Of a stretch of DNA of 20,591 bases, positions 13,257-20,533 are shown piece after piece; position 1 is the first letter of the stretch, and each line of letters starts with the position of its first letter. The position numbers were made by a program, and so were the translations under genes. The DNA comes from a virus. The stretch spans positions 1 through 20,591 of IMG/VR virus record IMGVR_UViG_3300017706_000834. The stretch is one strand, 5' to 3'. The notes under the pieces were generated by a model, which was not told the DNA's origin, searched no databases, and saw only the letters and a list, made by a program, of their open reading frames with translations.

Positions 13257-13406
13257 TTATTTCATTTCATTTAAAGTATGAGACATGTAGTCAATTTTTT
13301 TACCTATTTTATAAGCTAGGTTATGCTTGCCTTTTTTTAATAATCTCTTCTGATAGTATATTGCTTCTGAAATATCTTTCTTTAGCCTTTCAATTTGTAA
13401 AAACAT
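13257..13406 (-). CDS. Small basic helical protein, 49 residues
   Basis: The ATG at 13406 is chosen because AAGGAG lies 7 bases upstream; the frame also opens at 13445, after an AGGAGG that is 14 bases away. The product is Lys-rich and helical (FLQIERLKKDISEAIYYQ, KRLLKKGKHNLAYKIGKK), without a membrane segment. It is the last gene of the 15133 operon and ends 14 bases before the -35 of the next promoter. Function unknown; a nucleic-acid-binding role would fit the charge. Confidence 0.65.
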   Translation of the reverse strand: MFLQIERLKKDISEAIYYQKRLLKKGKHNLAYKIGKKIDYMSHTLNEMK

Positions 13407-13463
13407 AGGTAGTCTCCTTGTGATATTAAAATTAAATTCTATCATAACGAAAGTGTTAACCTC

Positions 13464-13892
13464 CTATTTAACTATCAAATTTGGAAATGCATCGTTAACT
13501 AATCTTTTAGTGATGCCCTTGTATTTCATACTTTTGTCTTTTGCTGCAACAAGTAGAGCAGCTTCTTCTGGATTAAGAGTTTCGAGCAAATTGAGAAAAA
13601 GGCCTTCTCTCTTAAGTGGTTTCATACCATTTGCTACTGGTCCTTTAAAGAAATACTTGAATTGAGTATATGCTTTATTTAAGCGAGTATATTCATATCC
13701 TTTTGGAGCATCGTCTTTACTATAATTTGGAGCTCCTAAAGGAAGTGCAGATACTACTGTATCATCATAATTGATTCTAAGTATATCGGTAAGACCGGGT
13801 GTTTTATTGAGTTGTAGAAACTTGATTCTGTCATCACGTTTTACGATTTTGCCTGCTTCAGTCAGGACTTCTGATATTAATTTTCTAGCCAT
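13464..13892 (-). CDS. Conserved T4-like marine phage protein (DUF6433-like)
   Basis: 142 residues from the ATG at 13892, which has GGAGG 9 bases upstream within the end of rnh; the frame extends to 13916. Mostly helical: ARKLISEVLTEAGKI, DDRIKFLQLNKTPGLTDIL, LKREGLFLNLLETLNPEEA, and a conserved end KYKGITKRLVNDAFPNLI. I recall this pattern as a phage-only family (DUF6433, name from memory) found in marine T4-like genomes near replication genes. Coupling to rnh suggests a replication or transcription accessory role; no catalytic motif is present. Confidence 0.8.
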   Translation of the reverse strand: MARKLISEVLTEAGKIVKRDDRIKFLQLNKTPGLTDILRINYDDTVVSALPLGAPNYSKDDAPKGYEYTRLNKAYTQFKYFFKGPVANGMKPLKREGLFLNLLETLNPEEAALLVAAKDKSMKYKGITKRLVNDAFPNLIVK

Positions 13893-14739
13893 TGTAAAAT
13901 TCCTCCACGACTTCAATCAAATGATTACATCTTTTCTTTATTAAATAGTTCAATACTTTCATATTTGGTGTTTTTGTTTGACCATTAAAATTATTTATAA
14001 TAGTTTCTTGTATAGTTTCTGGTATATCAGTTAAATCAATAAGTTTTTTATTACGTTGATAATTACGGTATGTATCATCATCCATTGATTCTCTTAGATT
14101 ATCAGAGTTTTCTAGCCAAGCATCTATCTTTGTTTGTCTTAAAGGTGTTTGACTTTTTTCAGATATAAATGTATCATCATCAGATAAAACGTTTGGTATA
14201 CCATCTCCACTATCGCCTCTCATAATATGATTAAATAGATATGTTCTTGGATTAGCATCTTTTACGAATTTCTTTTGTATAGGACTAAACTGTTTTACGT
14301 TCTTATACTTTTGTAATTGTATAAAGTCTTTATCAGATGATATAATCATAACAGGTTCAGCTTGACCAAACTCTTGAGTTTCCATTGTTAATGTACCTAT
14401 GACATCATCAGCTTCTACGCCTTCTAAATGTACAACTTTATATGGTAGATAATCTCTTATTTCATCTCTTACAGTTTGTAATATTCTAAAGATTTCTTGC
14501 CAATCTAAGCCAGAACTATCTCTACCTTTTTTACGTGAAGCTTTATATTCAGGAAAGAACTCTTTTCTCCAAGTGTTCATACCGTCAGCGCATATAACAA
14601 CTTGGCCATATTCATCTCTGTAACGCTTATTATACATACGAATACTATTTAGTATCATATGTCTTATCATTTGTTCATCATTAAGTTTTTGAACTATTAT
14701 ATTAGACAGCGCTATTTGGCTGTAATCAATCAATATCAT
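13885..14739 (-). CDS. rnh: T4-type RNase H / 5' nuclease (FEN family)
   Basis: 284 residues from the ATG at 14739 (GAGG 6 bases upstream); T4 RNase H has 305. The acidic active-site residues of the FEN family are in order: D5 (ILIDYSQ), D52 (CADG), D111/D112 (VEADDVIGTL), D136/D138 (SSDKDFIQL) and D176/D179 (RGDSGDGIPN). The helical arch carries WRKEFFPEYKASRKKGRD. The enzyme removes RNA primers and flaps during phage lagging-strand maturation. It overlaps both neighbours. The C-terminus ends in a basic helical region, where T4 RNase H contacts the single-strand binding protein. Confidence 0.95.
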   Translation of the reverse strand: MILIDYSQIALSNIIVQKLNDEQMIRHMILNSIRMYNKRYRDEYGQVVICADGMNTWRKEFFPEYKASRKKGRDSSGLDWQEIFRILQTVRDEIRDYLPYKVVHLEGVEADDVIGTLTMETQEFGQAEPVMIISSDKDFIQLQKYKNVKQFSPIQKKFVKDANPRTYLFNHIMRGDSGDGIPNVLSDDDTFISEKSQTPLRQTKIDAWLENSDNLRESMDDDTYRNYQRNKKLIDLTDIPETIQETIINNFNGQTKTPNMKVLNYLIKKRCNHLIEVVEEFYNG

Positions 14740-15133
14740 CTGGGTCCTCTGGTGTAAATTCAATTTCTGGCTCAAATACATATTCTGCAAGTTCATGGTT
14801 TGCTTGCTCGTTTATAAGAATCATCTCTTTTATCTTAACATAAGCACTGTCCATCGTTTGATGTAATCCATGTGGAATTCCATAATAACGATTTAACATA
14901 CCATTAATCATATTAACTATGACATACATATCTCTTGACTCTTGATTAGTTTCATCTCTGAAATCCATATCCATAAAGTCTTCTGATACTTCGCCTGCAT
15001 TAATAAATTCTTCTAATACTTCAAAAAGAAAATGAGAACTATCGACACATGTCTCACTTGCTTTATCAAGTGTTACTTCATCTTGTTTTTGTTGTAGTTC
15101 CTGTGGTGTAGGAAATTTAAGTATTTTTGCCAT
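14726..15133 (-). CDS. Acidic phage protein, 135 residues, unknown function
   Basis: Opens MAKILKFPTPQELQQKQDE, an N-terminus I recognise from hypotheticals of marine T4-like phages. The middle is helical (SHFLFEVLEEFINAGEVSED, MYVIVNMINGMLNRYYG) and the C-terminus strongly acidic (EFTPEDPDDID). No motif or membrane segment. It lies directly under a strong sigma70-type promoter with a 2-3 base predicted leader and overlaps rnh by 14 bases. Size and acidity would fit a small transcription or replication co-factor, but there is no direct match I can defend. Confidence 0.75.
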   Translation of the reverse strand: MAKILKFPTPQELQQKQDEVTLDKASETCVDSSHFLFEVLEEFINAGEVSEDFMDMDFRDETNQESRDMYVIVNMINGMLNRYYGIPHGLHQTMDSAYVKIKEMILINEQANHELAEYVFEPEIEFTPEDPDDID

Positions 15134-15142
15134 TATATATCT

Positions 15143-15171
15143 ATTATACCATACTTTTGAGCAAATGTAAA
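15143..15171 (-). promoter_or_regulatory. Sigma70-type promoter (TTTACA-17-TATAAT), leaderless
   Basis: -35 TTTACA at 15166-15171, 17-base spacer ending TATGG, and -10 TATAAT at 15143-15148 with extended -10. Nine bases separate it from the ATG at 15133. The -35 and A-rich upstream region are identical over 26 bases to those of the nrdA promoter. Confidence 0.9.
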
Positions 15172-15191
15172 CGTTTATTTTAAGTTTTTTA
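15166..15191. repeat. 26-base promoter-upstream repeat, copy 1
   Basis: Identical to 20001-20026. It begins with the -35 hexamer (minus strand TTTACA), includes the palindrome TAAACGTTTA, and extends upstream through an A/T-rich tract like an UP element. In this copy it also encodes the last codons (KNLK-stop) of the GIY-YIG-like gene. Confidence 0.9.
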
Positions 15192-15600
15192 CTGCGTTTC
15201 CGCCTATTCTACAATTGATAATACCATTGTAATAGTCTTCTGTTAATAACACTTCTCTTTCGAATTGCTCTTTTGTTTCCATATAAGCGCATTCGCCTTT
15301 TGTCTTACATAGGTGTATAATCTCTCTATGGAAAAAGTCTTCTCCCATTTTGATAACATCTTCTTGTAAGTGTTTATTTGAACCGTAATATGTGCGCCAA
15401 TCTGACTCTACTTTAAGTCTTTGACGTCTCTTTCTTTTCTTTGTAATTGGTAATGTCTTTGCTTTCCAGAAGAATTTCTTTCCAACATACTTTTTATTTT
15501 TTGCTCTGTTTGTTATACAATAGACAAATCCATACCATACATCAGGTGTAAATTCTTCTGGTGGTTCGAATGTTCTACCTTGGTATAACCAATTGTTCAT
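15175..15600 (-). CDS. GIY-YIG-like nuclease-family phage protein
   Basis: 141 residues. WYGFVYCITNRAKNKKYVGKK at about 22-42 resembles the GIY...YIG core strands (GFVY and YVGK). SDWRTYYGSNKHLQEDV and FHREIIHLCKT fit the following helix and strand, and ETKEQFEREVLL ends in a Glu-rich helix where the catalytic Glu is expected. A basic loop KKRKRRQRLK could contact DNA. Similar proteins in T4-like marine phages are usually unannotated. It could be a homing-like or host-DNA-degrading nuclease (T4 endonuclease II is GIY-YIG). It is last in the nrd operon; the start overlaps the zinc-ribbon gene as ATGA. Confidence 0.7.
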   Translation of the reverse strand: MNNWLYQGRTFEPPEEFTPDVWYGFVYCITNRAKNKKYVGKKFFWKAKTLPITKKRKRRQRLKVESDWRTYYGSNKHLQEDVIKMGEDFFHREIIHLCKTKGECAYMETKEQFEREVLLTEDYYNGIINCRIGGNAVKNLK

Positions 15601-15725
15601 TCATTGAAATCCAGTTCATCTGAATCTTCTGTAGGTTCGCCACAGTGAGGACAAAAATTTATTTTGATTGGTTCATCAGGTTTAATTACAATACGTGAAT
15701 AGCAGTGCTCGCATTCTAAAATCAT
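15597..15725 (-). CDS. 42-residue zinc-ribbon protein
   Basis: Begins MILECEHCYSRIVIK and holds two CxxC knuckles, C5-x2-C8 and C25-x2-C28 (FCPHCGEP), spaced as in rubredoxin-like zinc ribbons, followed by an acidic tail (EDSDELDFNE). It overlaps both neighbours as ATGA: the ATG sits in the glutaredoxin stop and its stop in the nuclease start. This arrangement and the four cysteines strongly support a real gene. Possible redox or nucleic-acid-binding adapter in the nrd operon; exact role unknown. Confidence 0.8.
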   Translation of the reverse strand: MILECEHCYSRIVIKPDEPIKINFCPHCGEPTEDSDELDFNE

Positions 15726-15949
15726 AGCTCTAGGTCCGTAAGTTCTTTAAGTTCTGTATATCCACCAATATTACTACCATCAACTATGATTTGTGGAAAG
15801 GTCCTTGCGCCTGGAAATTTTTCTAGCATTTCTTCTCTTGTAAAATCAAATGATAATAATTTATATTGATAATCCATTTTCTTTTGTTCACATAAAGCTT
15901 TTGCCATATCGCAATATGGACATTGTTTCTTACCCCAAATCTCTATCAT
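15722..15949 (-). CDS. Glutaredoxin
   Basis: 75 residues. Active-site CPYC at 10-13 (GKKQCPYCDMAKALCEQKK), a TFPQIIVDG segment with the cis-Pro near residue 52, and IGGYTELKEL near the C-terminus that binds glutathione. Corresponds in role to T4 nrdC: it reduces the ribonucleotide reductase encoded upstream. Starts inside the stop of the cytochrome gene (ATGA). Length is normal for short phage glutaredoxins. Confidence 0.93.
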   Translation of the reverse strand: MIEIWGKKQCPYCDMAKALCEQKKMDYQYKLLSFDFTREEMLEKFPGARTFPQIIVDGSNIGGYTELKELTDLEL

Positions 15950-16389
15950 TTCATTGTCTCCTCTATGAATTTACCGATTGTTGTGATATCACTATCTGAT
16001 AACATACCTGCTTGAGCCCACATTGTTGAACTCATAGGTCCGACTTGTTCTCTATTTTGATATGCATATAATCTACTTACAATGTAATCTGAACTCTGAC
16101 CTGCAAGTTTAGGGAAAGGACCATTACCTTGTCCTTCTGTTCCGTGACATGCTGCGCATCCAGCCCATAATCCTTTTATAGAACTGAATTCGTCTTCAGC
16201 TGCTAATGCTTTTTTCCTTTGTTCTATTTCTGGTGCAGTACCATTTAATGCTACATATTCTTCGAAGCATTCTCCAGTACACGAATGTCCACCGCCATAT
16301 CCACTATACGCCATGTTTGGCATAATCATTATCATAAAAAATATTCCGATTGCTGAGCAACCTAATAAAACCTTTCCTAATTCTCTCAT
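15946..16389 (-). CDS. Exported class I c-type cytochrome
   Basis: 147 residues. An N-terminal hydrophobic segment (about 7-28, VLLGCSAIGIFFMIMIMPNMA) is a signal peptide or membrane anchor. A short linker with C37 and C41 follows, then a cytochrome domain. Heme attachment C78-AA-C81-H82 (GCAACHGTEGQGNGPFPKLAGQ) and a likely axial Met119 (REQVGPMSSTMW) with LSDSDITTIGKFI fit the cytochrome c553/c4 type. It would carry electrons in the periplasm, dependent on host heme-lyase machinery. It is translationally coupled to nrdB (ATGA) and to glutaredoxin (ATGA), so it is a fixed member of the nrd operon and not an assembly artefact. Such a gene is unusual in a phage and suggests support of host respiration during infection. 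Confidence 0.92.
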   Translation of the reverse strand: MRELGKVLLGCSAIGIFFMIMIMPNMAYSGYGGGHSCTGECFEEYVALNGTAPEIEQRKKALAAEDEFSSIKGLWAGCAACHGTEGQGNGPFPKLAGQSSDYIVSRLYAYQNREQVGPMSSTMWAQAGMLSDSDITTIGKFIEETMK

Positions 16390-17459
16390 AAACTTAATCC
16401 TATTAATGTTTTGTTATCTACGTCTTGCTTTACTCCACCAACAACATAAGAACTTATCTCTGTTTCTTGAGGAGCTACCTGTACATTACCACCAGATATC
16501 CATTTCTCCGTCCAGGGGAGTGGATTCATTTGTGGAACTGTATATGGACAAGGTAAACCTAATGCTCTCATTCGTTTACATCCTATCCATTCTACATAAT
16601 TTTCTAATATGGTTTCATTTAAACCAATCATTGAACCATCTTTAAATAAGTATCTTGCCCATTCTTTTTCTTGTTCAATAACATCTACAAAGAGTTTGAC
16701 TGCATCATCTTCGCATTTCTTAGCGATCTTTGCAAAGTCTTTATCTTCTTTGATAAGATTTCTTATCATAACTGTAGTTGCTGCTAAATGTGTATTCTCA
16801 TCTCTTGCTATAAACTTAATGATTTTAGCGTTACCTTCCATTTTCTTTAATTCAGCGAATGCCCAACTGCAGGCGAAGGATACATAAAAACGAATTCCTT
16901 CTAGGGCATTGGCTGAAAGCATACACATATATAAAGATCTTTTATGGTCCATTTTATTTGTAGCATAATTATTATCTGCTATAAGGTCATCGTAGTATTT
17001 TGCGATATCAGAACCGCATTTTGTTATTTCTTTAATATCTAACATTGTATCAAATACTTCTGATGGATTTGGATATATATTTCTTATTATGTGCGTGTAC
17101 GATCTTGAATGTATCGTTTCAAAAAACGACCAAGTTTCAATCCAATTTTCAACTTCGGGTAACGAAGAGATAGGAAGGAAAGCAAGGTTAGGGGCCCGGC
17201 CTTGAACAGAGTCCAATAAAATTTGCCTTTTGAGGTTTGAGGTAAAGATGTGTTTTTCATGAGCAGTTAAATCTCCAAAGTCTTTTTTATCTTTTGATAC
17301 ATCTACCTCTTCTGGTCTCCAGAAAAAGCCTAATTGCTTATCAGTAATTTTTTCTAATTGTGGGTATTTGACTTGATCGTATCTTGCGATGTCAACTCCA
17401 CTATCAAAAAACATGTTACGTGTTAAATGTGATTTTTTATTCTTTTCCAGTACTGACAT
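16386..17459 (-). CDS. nrdB: Ribonucleotide reductase class Ia, beta subunit
   Basis: 357 residues. Diiron and radical residues by family alignment: D83 (LLDSVQGR), E114 and H117 (FFETIHSRSYTHI), radical Y121, E187 (NALEGIRFYVSF), and E221/H224 (ARDENTHL). All are present, so a tyrosyl-radical diiron enzyme is expected. The C-terminus ends KTLIGLSL, the tail that docks on NrdA. It supplies deoxynucleotides for phage replication. The start overlaps the 77-residue ORF by 23 bases and the stop overlaps the cytochrome start. Confidence 0.97.
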   Translation of the reverse strand: MSVLEKNKKSHLTRNMFFDSGVDIARYDQVKYPQLEKITDKQLGFFWRPEEVDVSKDKKDFGDLTAHEKHIFTSNLKRQILLDSVQGRAPNLAFLPISSLPEVENWIETWSFFETIHSRSYTHIIRNIYPNPSEVFDTMLDIKEITKCGSDIAKYYDDLIADNNYATNKMDHKRSLYMCMLSANALEGIRFYVSFACSWAFAELKKMEGNAKIIKFIARDENTHLAATTVMIRNLIKEDKDFAKIAKKCEDDAVKLFVDVIEQEKEWARYLFKDGSMIGLNETILENYVEWIGCKRMRALGLPCPYTVPQMNPLPWTEKWISGGNVQVAPQETEISSYVVGGVKQDVDNKTLIGLSL

Positions 17460-17670
17460 CAGGTCTCCATGAAATTGTTGATTTTGTTTCTATTGCATCT
17501 TGTGCGCATTGTATATATTCTCTATCTTCTTCAGAAAGTACTGACCAAAATTTACTTATACTTAAGGTATGGTCATATACCACTTCAGGTCTTTTTAAAT
17601 GATAATCTTGCTCCATCCAATCTTGTAGGATGTCCATTCTTTTATTTATCTTATCTTTTAAATCTTGCAT
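17437..17670 (-). CDS. Small protein between nrdA and nrdB, 77 residues
   Basis: I start it at the ATG at 17670; the frame opens with TTG at 17679. It overlaps the nrdA end by 13 bases and nrdB by 23. It is charged and helical: DLKDKINKRMDILQDWMEQD, then FWSVLSEEDREYIQCAQDAIE. GAGGA occurs about 10 bases upstream. It has no known domain. Small linkers at this place are, from memory, seen in other marine T4-like phages; an RNR accessory role is possible from position only. Confidence 0.75.
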   Translation of the reverse strand: MQDLKDKINKRMDILQDWMEQDYHLKRPEVVYDHTLSISKFWSVLSEEDREYIQCAQDAIETKSTISWRPDVSTGKE

Positions 17671-19967
17671 GAATCGCAATCCTCGTCATCAACAAATGTT
17701 TCGCTTTGGCCATCATAGGCATGATGCGTTTCTCCATCAGTCATTTCTCCAGCTCCATCAAAGGTGTTGAAGTAATATAATTGCTTTAATCCATACTTGT
17801 ATGATGTTACTAAATCCTTTATCATTACTGACATTGGAACCTTATTATCCTCAAAGTGTTCAGGATTATAAGATGTATTTACAGAGATTCCTTGGTCAAT
17901 ATATTTTTGTAATATACCACATATTGCAAGATATCCCTCCGGAGACTTTTGGTCCCAGAGTAAATCATATTTATTTTTAAGATGATGATAACCAGGTACG
18001 ACCTGAGCCATCACTCCATCTTTACTTTGTTTGTACGATACCAATGCTCTTGGTGGTTCAATACCATTCGTACTATTACTTATCTGAGCGCTTGTTTCAG
18101 CGGGCATCAAGGCCATTAGCGTAGAGTTTCTAATACCAGTTTCTCTGAGTTGTTCTCTTAACTCTTCCCACGGTAAACGCTCTCTATGCACTATAAGATT
18201 ATCTATCGCTCTCTTATAAGTATCAATAGGAAGTATTCCTTTAGAATATTTCGTATCTGTATTATATATCAATTTTCCTCTTTCAGCTGCAAGGTTTGCT
18301 GAACTTTTTAACAAATAATATGACCATGCTTCTGCATATTGGTCAACTATTTCGTAAGCTGATTCATCGTATTTAAGTCCTCTCTTCGCTAGAAAATAGG
18401 CAAGATTGATAATTCCAACACCCAATGGTCTTCTATTAAGAGTCCCTTGTTTAGCTGCTTCGATTGGATAGCCTTGGTAGTCCAATAACTCATTAAGAGC
18501 ACGTACTGTAAGGTCACAATATTTTTCAAATTCATGTGTTTCATTTATAAGTCCCCAGTTAATTGCTGATAAAGTACAAAGAGATATTTCTCCATCTGTA
18601 TCATCATTACTTTCTAATGGTGTTGTAGGTAAATCAATTTCACAACAGAGATTACTCATTTTGATAGGAGCTTTCTCTGGTATAAATGAACTATGATCGT
18701 TAGCATGGTCTACATTCATAAGATATATCCTACCAGTATCTTTTCTTTCTGTTAAGAATGATTGAAATACTTCTAAGGCTGGTAATGTTTTCTTTCTTAC
18801 GCTATGAGCTCTTTCGTACTTTTCATATAACTCTTGAAACTTATCTTGGTCTACAAAGAATGCATCATATAAACCAGGTACATCATTTGGATCGAAAAAT
18901 GTTATGTTACCGCCCGATAAAAGTCTTTCATACATAAGTTTGTTAAACTGAAATGCATAGTCCATATGACGAACTCTATTTTCATCAGTACCTTTATTGT
19001 TTTTAAGTACAATGAGATCTTCAAATTCATAATGCCATAAAGGTAGATATACCGTGGCTGCTCCACCTCTTACGCCACCCTGTGAACATGATTTAACTGC
19101 TGACTGAAAGTATTTTAAGAATGGTATAAGTCCTGTATGAACTACTGAACCATCTCCTACCTTTGCGCCATTTGCTCTGATAGAACCAGCTCCTATTCCT
19201 ATACCTGCTTTTTTACTTATATATTTAACAATAGATGAAGCAGTAGCATTAATAGAATCAAGGGAATCTCCTGATTCAATAAGAACACAAGAACTGAATT
19301 GTCGAGTTGGTGTTCTAACTCCTGCCATGATTGGCGTAGGGAGTGATATATAGAAGAGAGATGTTGCATCATAATAGTCCTTAACATATTTTAGTCTGTT
19401 TTCTTTGTATTTACCGAATAAAGTCATTGCAATCATCATATACAATACTTGTGGAGTTTCAAAGAGTTTTTTAGTTCTTCTATCTTGAACTAGATACTTA
19501 CCTCTGAATTGTTCCATACCTGCATATGTAAATGTATCGTCTCTATCATGTTTGATATAATCACTGAGTTCTGATATTTCTTCTTGAGTATATGTTTGAG
19601 TTACTTCACTGTCATATACACCCATTTCTATATTTCTATCTATGATATCATTAAGCTTTGGTGGCGTGTATTTACCATAAGCTTCTTTTCTCATCTTATA
19701 AGATATAAGACGAGCTGCAACAAATTGATAGTTTGGAGTATGCTCTGATATAAGCTCAGCAGCTGATTTGATTAACAACTCATGTATATCATAAGCTTCT
19801 ATCTTATCATATAGTTGTATATTCGCTTTGAGTTCTATTTCAGACATTGATACGCCTGATATATCTTCAACCGCCCATTCAAGGACTTTGTGGACTTTAT
19901 CTAAATCGAATGGTTGATTTGAACCATCTCTTTTAGTGACATTAATTGTAGTGTTTTCTTTATTCAT
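17658..19967 (-). CDS. nrdA: Ribonucleotide reductase class Ia, alpha subunit
   Basis: 769 residues, close to E. coli NrdA (761). An N-terminal ATP-cone (about 5-95, VTKRDGSNQPFDLDKVHKVL) suggests allosteric activity control is kept. Catalytic residues by alignment: C227 (FSSCVLIE), N439, C441 and E443 (SNLCCEIDLP), and C464 (ISLCTLSAIN). The radical-transfer pair is Y731/Y732 (LYYFNTFDGAG). The C-terminal shuttle cysteines are C764 and C767 in DCDSCKI, a CxxC where the E. coli enzyme has four residues between the cysteines. It reduces ribonucleotides for phage DNA synthesis with NrdB and the glutaredoxin downstream. A strong promoter with a 3-4 base leader precedes it. Confidence 0.97.
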   Translation of the reverse strand: MNKENTTINVTKRDGSNQPFDLDKVHKVLEWAVEDISGVSMSEIELKANIQLYDKIEAYDIHELLIKSAAELISEHTPNYQFVAARLISYKMRKEAYGKYTPPKLNDIIDRNIEMGVYDSEVTQTYTQEEISELSDYIKHDRDDTFTYAGMEQFRGKYLVQDRRTKKLFETPQVLYMMIAMTLFGKYKENRLKYVKDYYDATSLFYISLPTPIMAGVRTPTRQFSSCVLIESGDSLDSINATASSIVKYISKKAGIGIGAGSIRANGAKVGDGSVVHTGLIPFLKYFQSAVKSCSQGGVRGGAATVYLPLWHYEFEDLIVLKNNKGTDENRVRHMDYAFQFNKLMYERLLSGGNITFFDPNDVPGLYDAFFVDQDKFQELYEKYERAHSVRKKTLPALEVFQSFLTERKDTGRIYLMNVDHANDHSSFIPEKAPIKMSNLCCEIDLPTTPLESNDDTDGEISLCTLSAINWGLINETHEFEKYCDLTVRALNELLDYQGYPIEAAKQGTLNRRPLGVGIINLAYFLAKRGLKYDESAYEIVDQYAEAWSYYLLKSSANLAAERGKLIYNTDTKYSKGILPIDTYKRAIDNLIVHRERLPWEELREQLRETGIRNSTLMALMPAETSAQISNSTNGIEPPRALVSYKQSKDGVMAQVVPGYHHLKNKYDLLWDQKSPEGYLAICGILQKYIDQGISVNTSYNPEHFEDNKVPMSVMIKDLVTSYKYGLKQLYYFNTFDGAGEMTDGETHHAYDGQSETFVDDEDCDSCKI

Positions 19968-19977
19968 TATATTATAT

Positions 19978-20006
19978 ATTATACCACAAAACGCGGCATT
20001 TGTAAA
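19978..20006 (-). promoter_or_regulatory. Sigma70-type promoter (TTTACA-17-TATAAT) for nrdA, near-leaderless
   Basis: -35 TTTACA at 20001-20006, 17-base spacer ending TGTGG, and -10 TATAAT at 19978-19983 with extended -10. Ten bases separate it from the ATG at 19967. The GC-rich hexamers CGCGGC (19992-19997) and GCCGCG (20027-20032) flank the -35 as an inverted repeat, unusual in this AT-rich setting. Confidence 0.9.
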
Positions 20007-20026
20007 CGTTTATTTTAAGTTTTTTA
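20001..20026. repeat. 26-base promoter-upstream repeat, copy 2
   Basis: Identical to 15166-15191. It starts at the -35 hexamer of the nrdA promoter and ends in the stop codon of the lipoprotein gene. It contains TAAACGTTTA. Shorter shared parts occur at 13238 onward. Confidence 0.9.
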
Positions 20027-20533
20027 GCCGCGGATTTCTGATACAGATTCAGGAGTTTTGATACCAACTCCTACACCTTTATCACCATTAGGCATAGTAA
20101 CACTTCGATAGTAGATTACTACTTCGCCTAATTGTTTAATGTATCTTTTTAATTCTTGCATGTCTTCTGCCATGACTTTATAGTCACCAACTGATGTGGC
20201 AACAAATACAATTTCACCGTTATTCTGATCTTTCATATCATCTAAAAATCTATCAAGATATGTATAACCTTCAGGCCAATCTGGATTTTCTCTTTCTGAT
20301 AAATCACAAGCCTTAGGTCTTTTATCATCTACCTTTTTACATGGATTAGTTATTCTTGCTTCAGATACAACATACCATTTAGGTGCAGTAAGTTCCACTG
20401 GTCGTGGCAAATCTGGTTGCATAATATCTATCTGCACCGGCTTAGATACTATATCTATTTGTTTAGTAGGTAATAAACTACAACTACTAATTACTAGGAT
20501 TAGTGCTGAGATTGTACAATACTTCTGTATCAT
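20024..20533 (-). CDS. Predicted lipoprotein of unknown function
   Basis: 169 residues. A signal peptide with a lipobox-like end, LILVISSC (Cys18), is followed by a Pro/Ile-rich linker (VSKPVQIDIMQPDLPRPVEL). A globular domain with WYVVSEARI, a Cys pair (C63, C75), IVFVATSVGDYKVMAEDMQE and a C-terminal YYRSVTM-containing strand follows. GGAGG lies 8 bases upstream of the ATG. I recall similar lipoproteins in marine T4-like phages without assigned function. It is longer than typical outer spanins, so lysis is only one option; superinfection exclusion is another. It ends at the nrdA promoter. Confidence 0.8.
   Translation of the reverse strand: MIQKYCTISALILVISSCSLLPTKQIDIVSKPVQIDIMQPDLPRPVELTAPKWYVVSEARITNPCKKVDDKRPKACDLSERENPDWPEGYTYLDRFLDDMKDQNNGEIVFVATSVGDYKVMAEDMQELKRYIKQLGEVVIYYRSVTMPNGDKGVGVGIKTPESVSEIRG

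Noticed and set aside
13992-13999. TATAAATA inside rnh
   Set aside because: About 100 bases from the next start (13892), which has its own coupled ribosome site; probably chance.
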